The position numbers and the translations under genes are program-made. The notes below the pieces were generated by a model. That model did no database searches, was not told the origin of the DNA, and saw only the letters and a program-made list of their open reading frames with translations. 18,034 bases of DNA from the NCBI GenBank assembly GCA_041741995.1, contig JBGSJN010000085.1, forward strand, positions 1 through 18,034. The letters are read 5' to 3'. Below are positions 13,305-18,034 of this stretch, one piece after another. This DNA comes from WTXA01 sp041741995. Its GTDB lineage: Bacteria; Bacillota; TC1. Positions within the stretch are counted from its first letter, which is position 1; every line of letters starts with the position of its first letter.

Positions 13305-13790
13305 ATGGAAATAACTTATAGAAAAGCTGATATTAGTGAATCAATTACTATAGCAGAGCTATATAACGAGTTTCTATGTGACCTAAGAGATATAGGTAAA
13401 GATATATATTTTGACTTTGAGGAGCTTTCTGTCGATGACAGAGTTGAGCTCCTTAAAGCAAGATTAAATGCTGATAAGGGACTTGTAGTGGTAGCTGAAG
13501 TCGAAGGAGAAATTGTAGGCTTTATTTCTATGACGATTATAAACTGCTTTATGATAGTATCCTCAATTAAGGATATTGGCTATATTGAAGCTGGTTATGT
13601 AAAACCTGATTTTAGAAAACACGGCATTACTAGAAAACTTGAAAATATGGTAGAAGAATTCCTTAAGAAAAAGGGAATAAGATATCTTGAGTTATTCACT
13701 TTAATGAATAATGAAATCGCCAATAATAGCTGGAGCAAGTTAGGTTTTATACCTTTTAGGCAACAGTGGAGGAAAGATTTGAATGAATAA
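13305..13790 (+). CDS. GNAT-family N-acetyltransferase
   Basis: 161 residues, a single GNAT domain that transfers an acyl group from acyl-CoA. The central strand and motif A are IEAGYVKPDFRKHGITRKLENMV (94-116), with the pyrophosphate loop R104-K-H-G-I-T standing in for the usual R/Q-x-x-G-x-G/A; motif B-like text is NNSWSKLGF (140-148). The substrate is unknown. It starts ten bases after the helicase stop, with TAGGT as a modest binding site, and overlaps the SDR gene by eight bases, so it belongs to the same transcript. Acetylation of a ribosomal or RNA-related target would fit the neighbour, but nothing in the sequence shows it. Confidence 0.88.
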   Translation: MEITYRKADISESITIAELYNEFLCDLRDIGKDIYFDFEELSVDDRVELLKARLNADKGLVVVAEVEGEIVGFISMTIINCFMIVSSIKDIGYIEAGYVKPDFRKHGITRKLENMVEEFLKKKGIRYLELFTLMNNEIANNSWSKLGFIPFRQQWRKDLNE

Positions 13791-14664
13791 ACTAGCAATA
13801 ATAACTGGAGCAAATACAGGTCTTGGCTTTGAAACGGCCAAGGCTTTACTTTTAGATGGTTGTCAAGTAGTTATGGCCAACAGAGATTTGGCTAAGACAA
13901 AAGATGCTATAAATAAATTGAGAACATTAGGTCTTGGTGATAGAGTCGACTTTATCCAAATGGATTTAGAAGACAGACCCTCGATAGAAGCATTTGCAGC
14001 AGAATTTGAAAATAAATTTGGACAATTTGATATACTTGTAAACAACGGAGGAGCACTTTTACCAAAATATTCCATCACCCAAAACGGTCTGGAAAAACAT
14101 TTTGATGTCAACTACCTGGGACACTTTTATCTAAACAGTCTATTAATGGACTTAATGGCAAAAGATGGACTAGTAGTTAGTCTTGGAAGTCTAGCCCACA
14201 AAATGTCTGTTGCTGATATTCATTTTGAGGACATAACTTTTAATAGTGAAAGTTACGAAAAAATGAAAGCCTATGCCCAGTCTAAACTGGCACTTACTCT
14301 TTATGGAGTAGAACTAGCCAGAAAATTTGAAGGTACCAGCAGACGCTCATTGATAGTTCATCCAGGAGTATCCAATACAGATATATTCTCAAGATACTAT
14401 GGTAAGATATTTGGTAAAATACTTATGCCTTTAGTTAACTGGTATGGAATCAGCGGACCAAAGGAAGGTGCACAATCCATAATCCATGCCATAAGAAGTG
14501 ATGATATACCAAACGGCTCATATATAGGTCCTCAAGGGAAGAAAGAATGGAGAGGTTGTCCAGGTTTTTGCAACCTATCAGGTAAGGCGCTTGATGATAA
14601 ACTGGCAAAAGACCTTTGGCGCTTTAGCGAAAAACTCATAGGTAATAAATTTATAGTTAATTAA
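13783..14664 (+). CDS. Short-chain dehydrogenase/reductase, retinol-dehydrogenase-like
   Basis: 293 residues, classical SDR. NAD(P) loop TGANTGLG (8-15), N34-R35 after the second strand (as in NADP users), NNGG (87-90, where most have NNAG), catalytic S136 in SLGSLAHK and Y164-x3-K168 (YAQSK). The G-S-L-A-H text and C-terminal extension resemble the RDH/WWOX-like group, which are NADP-linked oxidoreductases of unknown substrate in bacteria. The start overlaps the GNAT stop; GGAGG lies ten bases upstream. It precedes glpK by 34 bases but is not a glycerol dehydrogenase by family. Confidence 0.92.
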   Translation: MNKLAIITGANTGLGFETAKALLLDGCQVVMANRDLAKTKDAINKLRTLGLGDRVDFIQMDLEDRPSIEAFAAEFENKFGQFDILVNNGGALLPKYSITQNGLEKHFDVNYLGHFYLNSLLMDLMAKDGLVVSLGSLAHKMSVADIHFEDITFNSESYEKMKAYAQSKLALTLYGVELARKFEGTSRRSLIVHPGVSNTDIFSRYYGKIFGKILMPLVNWYGISGPKEGAQSIIHAIRSDDIPNGSYIGPQGKKEWRGCPGFCNLSGKALDDKLAKDLWRFSEKLIGNKFIVN

Positions 14665-14698
14665 GGTGGAATAGTTAGATATGGGTAGTGAGGTAATG

Positions 14699-16186
14699 AT
14701 GAAAAAATACATTATAGCACTTGACCAAGGAACTACAAGTTCAAGAGCCTTGGTGATTGATGAAAAAAAGAATATAGTAGCAACGGCTCAAAAAGAGATT
14801 GTTCAAATATACCCGAAAGAGGGATATATTGAACATGATCCTCTTGAGCTGTTTTATTCTGTTTTAGAAGTTATGAGAGAAGCAATTAATAGGGCTGGAA
14901 TAGCTATTGAGGATATTGCTGGTATTGGAATTGCTAATCAAAGAGAAACAACTATTATTTTTAATAAAATTACTGGAGAACCAGTCTATAACGCCATTGT
15001 CTGGCAATGTAGAAGAACAATTGATATTTGTAGAAAATTGGAAAATGAAGGTTATCTGGAATATATCAAGGAAAATACAGGCCTGGTAATAGATCCATAT
15101 TTTTCTGGTACCAAGATTGCCTGGATACTTGATAATGTTGAAGGAGTCAGGGAGCTGGCTAATGAAGGTAAAATTGGATTTTCAACAGTGGATAGTTGGC
15201 TTTTATACAAGTTGACAGGTGGAACGGTTCATAAGACTGACATGACCAACGCCTCAAGAACAATGTTGTATAACATCAAAGATTTGAAATGGGATAGCTT
15301 TTTATGTAATGCCCTAAATATACCTATGAATATATTACCTGAAGTGGTTGAGTCGAGTGGGGTATTTGGCCATTTTGACTATGAAGGACATATGTTGCCG
15401 ATAGTAAGCTTGGTCGGTGATCAACAAGCTGCTCTTTTTGGACAAGGATGCACTAATACTGGTGATGTAAAGAACACTTACGGAACAGGTTGTTTCCTAT
15501 TAGTTAATACAGGTGAGCAACTGGTAATGAGTAAAGCCGGACTTATATCTACAATAGGTGTAAGTTATGGTGGGAAAGTATCCTATGCCATAGAAGGCAG
15601 TGTCTTTATGGGTGGTGCTCTCTTTAAATGGATGAGAGATGAACTAGGTTTATTTTTAAGTAATGATGAAATTGAAATACTTGCAAGAAGTGTGGAGAAT
15701 TCCTTAGGTGTGGTTATTGTACCCGCCTTTACTGGACTTGGTGCACCATATTGGGACATGAAGGCTAGAGGAACAATCTTTGGCTTATCTAGAGGTATAT
15801 CCAAGGGACATATTGTCAGAGCAGGTATTGAAGCAGTAGTTATGCAAGTTCAAGATTTATTATTTGCCATCAAGGAAGATATTGGTTTTGAGTTAAATTC
15901 ACTTCGAGTTGACGGTGGTGCTTGTGTTAATGACCTCTTACTAGAAATGCAAAGTAGAGTTTCAGGACTTCAGGTTATTAGACCTGATTCCATTGAATCT
16001 ACAGCTTTAGGGGCCTATTATCTAGCGGGATTAGAACTGGGTTTTTGGTCAGGATTAGAGGAATTATTCAGTACTTCTAATGGTGAAGTGGTCTTTGATG
16101 AGAAAGTTGATGATACTGAAAATATTAGGTTGTCAGATACTTGGAAAAAGGCTGTTGTAGCAGTTAGATTTTATGCTAGTAATTAA
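14699..16186 (+). CDS. glpK: Glycerol kinase
   Basis: 495 residues from ATG 14699 (MKKYIIALDQGTTSSRA), with GTGAGGT upstream; starts at 14681 and 14696 are possible but give a non-family N-terminus. It phosphorylates glycerol to glycerol 3-phosphate with ATP. Motifs: DQGTTSSR (9-16), NQRETT (80-85), the glycerol-site R-T in WQCRRT (102-107), DMTNASRT (181-188), catalytic GDQQAALFGQ (240-249, D241), GTGCFLL (262-268), FTGLGAPYWD and DGGACVN. In Bacillus and Enterococcus a histidine in YHF(Y/F)G before GDQQ is phosphorylated by HPr; here the loop reads GHFDYEGHMLP (224-234) and lacks that motif. No glpF, glpD or glpO lies in the window. It ends the long gene run that starts at DegV. Confidence 0.96.
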   Translation: MKKYIIALDQGTTSSRALVIDEKKNIVATAQKEIVQIYPKEGYIEHDPLELFYSVLEVMREAINRAGIAIEDIAGIGIANQRETTIIFNKITGEPVYNAIVWQCRRTIDICRKLENEGYLEYIKENTGLVIDPYFSGTKIAWILDNVEGVRELANEGKIGFSTVDSWLLYKLTGGTVHKTDMTNASRTMLYNIKDLKWDSFLCNALNIPMNILPEVVESSGVFGHFDYEGHMLPIVSLVGDQQAALFGQGCTNTGDVKNTYGTGCFLLVNTGEQLVMSKAGLISTIGVSYGGKVSYAIEGSVFMGGALFKWMRDELGLFLSNDEIEILARSVENSLGVVIVPAFTGLGAPYWDMKARGTIFGLSRGISKGHIVRAGIEAVVMQVQDLLFAIKEDIGFELNSLRVDGGACVNDLLLEMQSRVSGLQVIRPDSIESTALGAYYLAGLELGFWSGLEELFSTSNGEVVFDEKVDDTENIRLSDTWKKAVVAVRFYASN

Positions 16187-16215
16187 TTGATTTTAGCTAT
16201 ATATTATGATAAAAT
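16187..16215 (+). promoter_or_regulatory. Promoter of tRNA-Thr, overlapping an inverted repeat
   Basis: -35 TTGATT (16187-16192), 17-base spacer, extended -10 TGA-TAAAAT (-10 at 16210-16215). The start would be near 16222, eight bases before the tRNA. The two hexamers lie in the arms of a perfect 8-bp repeat (TGATTTTA 16188-16195, TAAAATCA 16210-16217), which could also form a weak hairpin at the end of glpK. Confidence 0.6.
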
Positions 16216-16229
16216 CAGTTTTGTTGTTT

Positions 16230-16305
16230 GCCAACATAGCTCAGTAGGTAGAGCGTCACCATGGTAAGGTGAAGGTCCCCGGTTCGATTCCGGATGTTGG
16301 CTCCA
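16230..16305 (+). tRNA. tRNA-Thr (anticodon GGT)
   Basis: 76 bases including encoded CCA. Acceptor GCCAACA/TGTTGGC, D-stem GCTC/GAGC with loop AGTAGGTA, anticodon stem TCACC/GGTGA with loop ATGGTAA (anticodon GGT, reads ACC and ACU), T-loop TTCGATT, discriminator T. The T-stem CCCGG/CCGGA has four pairs; its outermost pair is C49 against A65. All other stems are perfect, so the tRNA is likely functional. Confidence 0.97.
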
Positions 16306-16316
16306 ATAGTTGTTTT

Positions 16317-16352
16317 AAGATTTCATTCTTTTTTAGAATGGAATCTTTTTTT
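16317..16352 (+). terminator. Intrinsic terminator after tRNA-Thr
   Basis: AAGATTTCATTC (16317-16328) pairs with GAATGGAATCTT (16336-16347), 12 pairs with one G-U, a 7-base loop and then five T (seven counting the stem). It sits 11 bases after the CCA end. Confidence 0.85.
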
Positions 16353-16555
16353 ATGTTGATATTATCCTTTAAAGTATTAGTTAATGATATATTTTTAGGT
16401 ATAGCCAAGTTTATTGGTCATTGAAAACAATTTCATTAAGAAAATAATGACATATCCCTTATAATTTTTAACATAGGACTGTATAATTTAAATGTGAAGG
16501 TAATAGTATGATTTAATCATAAATTATGTAAAAAACACAGGAGGTAAAAAGAAGT
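16353..16555 (+). promoter_or_regulatory. Leader and control region of ygeY
   Basis: 203 bases without a supported gene. It holds two TATAAT hexamers, one in CCCTTATAAT and one in CTGTATAAT (around 16460 and 16485), neither with a convincing -35, and a perfect 6-1-6 palindrome ATGATT-T-AATCAT at 16508-16520 that could be an operator. AGGAGGT lies 11 bases before ATG 16556, a slightly long spacing. I see no sigma-54 (GG-N10-GC) element and no riboswitch-like fold. Confidence 0.4.
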
Positions 16556-17845
16556 ATGAATTATCAAGACATTCTTGTAAAAGCAGAAGGCTACAAAAAG
16601 GAAATGACCCAATTTCTAAGAGATATGATCGCTATACCTAGTGAATCTTGTCAAGAAGAACTAGTGGTAAAAAGAATCAAGGAGGAAATGGACAAAGTCG
16701 GTTTCGATGAAACTTGGTTTGATGGACTAGGAAACGTTATTGGTCGTATCGGAAATGGTAAAAAAGTTATTGCCATGGATGCTCACATCGACACAGTAGG
16801 TATTGGTAACATTGCCAACTGGACTGAGTGTGATCCTTATGAAGGAAAATTAGTAGGCGATGAAATATATGGTCGTGGTGGATCTGACCAAGAAGGCGGA
16901 ATGGCTTCTATGGTATATGCAGGTAAAGTTATTAAAGACTTAGGTCTTGAAGATGACTTTACATTGTATGTAGTTGGTTCAGTACAAGAGGAAGACTGTG
17001 ATGGCCTTTGCTGGCAGTGGATTCTTGAACAAGAAGTTCCAGCTGGCAAGTTCAAGAAACCTGAATTCGTAGTTATCACAGAACCTACTTCACTCAGAAT
17101 CTACAGAGGACACAGAGGCCGTATGGAAATCAGAGTTGACGTTAAAGGCATAAGTTGTCACGGATCAGCTCCTGAACGTGGAGACAATGCAATTTACAAA
17201 ATGGCTCCAATCATCATCGAACTAAGAGCTCTTAATGAGAACTTACACTATGATGCATTCTTAGGAAAAGGTACTCTTGCTATATCTGAAATATTCTTCA
17301 CATCTCCTTCAAGATGTGCTGTTGCAGATAGTTGTGCTATCTCAATCGACAGAAGACTTACAGACGGCGAAACATGGGAAGGTGCTCTTCAAGAAGTTAG
17401 AAACCTACCAGCTGTTAAAGAAGCTGGCGGAATTGTTTCACTTTATGAATACGATCGTCCATCATGGAATGGCACAGTTTACAAAACTGAAAGTTATTTC
17501 CCAACATGGGTTATCCCAGAATCAGATCCAATTTGTCAAACTTTAGTAGAAGCTGGAAAAGGCTTATTCGCTAAAGAAAACTTCAAGCTTTTAAAAGAAC
17601 AAGACGGATTAGAAGATGACTTCATGAGTATCTTCAACGACGGAGTTGTTGTAGACAAGTGGACATTCTCAACTAATGGTGTTTCAATTATGGGACGTCA
17701 CGGAATCAAATGTATCGGTTTTGGACCAGGACACGAAAGACAAGCTCACGCACCTAATGAAAAAACATTTGCTTCTCACTTAGTTGCTTGTGCTGCTATG
17801 TATGCTGCAATCCCAGGAATATATGTAAACAAGTATTCAAAATAG
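16556..17845 (+). CDS. ygeY: YgeY-type M20 family metallohydrolase
   Basis: 429 residues, an M20 peptidase/deacylase fold. Di-metal ligands visible: H77 in MDAHIDT with D79 as its helper, D111 in GGSDQEGG, catalytic E145/E146 in VQEEDCDG, E176 in ITEP, and H398 in AHAPNE. Between the first and last motifs lies the lid domain with RGHRGRMEIRVDVKGISCHGS (184-204). YgeY is named for its genomic link to selenium-dependent hydroxylase clusters with YgeW and YgfK in enterobacteria and clostridia; the substrate is not firmly known. A region near 340-365 (FAKENFKLLKEQDGLEDDF) looks longer than in the E. coli protein as I remember it. A carbamoyltransferase follows 49 bases downstream, consistent with release of an N-carbamoyl or amino-acid product. 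Confidence 0.92.
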   Translation: MNYQDILVKAEGYKKEMTQFLRDMIAIPSESCQEELVVKRIKEEMDKVGFDETWFDGLGNVIGRIGNGKKVIAMDAHIDTVGIGNIANWTECDPYEGKLVGDEIYGRGGSDQEGGMASMVYAGKVIKDLGLEDDFTLYVVGSVQEEDCDGLCWQWILEQEVPAGKFKKPEFVVITEPTSLRIYRGHRGRMEIRVDVKGISCHGSAPERGDNAIYKMAPIIIELRALNENLHYDAFLGKGTLAISEIFFTSPSRCAVADSCAISIDRRLTDGETWEGALQEVRNLPAVKEAGGIVSLYEYDRPSWNGTVYKTESYFPTWVIPESDPICQTLVEAGKGLFAKENFKLLKEQDGLEDDFMSIFNDGVVVDKWTFSTNGVSIMGRHGIKCIGFGPGHERQAHAPNEKTFASHLVACAAMYAAIPGIYVNKYSK

Positions 17846-17894
17846 GTTCAGTAAAATATAAATAAAAAAAGAATAAAAATCAGGAGGTTTTTTT

Positions 17895-18034
17895 ATGCAA
17901 GCTAATTTAAGAGGAAAACATCTAATCACTTTAAGAGAGTGGACAAAGGAAGAAGTAGACACATTAATGGACGTATCTTTCGACCTAAAAAGAAAGTTCG
18001 CTATGGGAATATCTACTAGATACCTAGAAGATAA
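17895..18034 (+). CDS. Carbamoyltransferase, N-terminal fragment (cut by window end)
   Basis: 46 codons are visible, starting MQANLRGKHLITLREWTKE, with AGGAGG seven bases upstream. The text LRGKHLITLREWTKEEVDTL-DVSFDLKRK matches the start of aspartate/ornithine carbamoyltransferases (L-x-G-x-x-L-x-T-L, then a long helix). The signature carbamoyl-phosphate loop STRTR lies beyond the window. It follows ygeY with no terminator between, so the two are likely co-transcribed. Ornithine carbamoyltransferase, the knotted YgeW type or a related paralogue cannot be told apart from this fragment. Confidence 0.85.
   Translation, partial: MQANLRGKHLITLREWTKEEVDTLMDVSFDLKRKFAMGISTRYLED

Noticed and set aside
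16353..16424. 23-residue reading frame after the tRNA terminator
   Set aside because: It begins inside the terminator T-run and has no ribosome binding site.
16353..16555. Riboswitch or T-box upstream of ygeY
   Set aside because: No conserved T-box sequence, no paired stem set and no terminator before the gene.
1..18034. CRISPR array, prophage, toxin-antitoxin or defence island
   Set aside because: No regularly spaced repeats and no such gene families were found on either strand; genes are mostly housekeeping.

Overview
The window is AT-rich, has strong AGGAGG-type ribosome binding sites and tightly packed genes, and carries families typical of anaerobic low-GC Bacillota (DUF438/DUF1858 pair, Mrp with an N-terminal cysteine cluster, YgeY plus a carbamoyltransferase, DegV). 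I infer a Clostridia- or Tissierellia-like fermentative anaerobe; the sequence alone does not fix the genus.

Layout, left to right. (1) 1-140: the end of an insertion sequence, probably IS3 family, with the first 24 codons of its transposase reading leftward out of the window. (2) 208-1686, minus strand: DUF1858 protein then DUF438-hemerythrin-PAS protein, divergent from an Mrp-type Fe-S/ATPase scaffold protein (1916-2743). Their 229-bp shared intergenic region holds three dyad symmetries. (3) 2818-5702: znuA-znuC-znuB-zur, one operon with overlapping genes. Its promoter has a perfect TATAAT, and a 16-bp-arm dyad starting inside that -10 is the likely Zur operator; the same dyad ends in eight T, so it may also terminate mrp. 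(4) 5801-6688, minus: an internalin-like leucine-rich-repeat lipoprotein, convergent with zur across a long palindromic terminator. (5) 6814-8356, minus: ccdA, a ResA/TlpA-type thioredoxin and a DUF427 protein, with a terminator at 6765-6796. (6) 8466-16186, plus: about ten nearly contiguous genes (DegV, flavodoxin, ung, a small conserved protein, alpha/beta hydrolase, DEAD-box helicase, GNAT, SDR, glpK), many sharing stop/start bases. (7) tRNA-Thr(GGT) with promoter and terminator. (8) ygeY followed by a carbamoyltransferase cut by the window end.

How the parts fit: zinc import and its regulator form a self-contained homeostasis unit. CcdA passes reducing power across the membrane to the anchored thioredoxin. 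The DUF1858, hemerythrin-PAS and Mrp group looks like a redox or Fe-S maintenance module and is the best candidate here for poorly described biology. YgeY plus carbamoyltransferase suggests use of carbamoylated nitrogen compounds or purine-derived ureides. No CRISPR array, prophage, toxin-antitoxin or defence cassette was seen.
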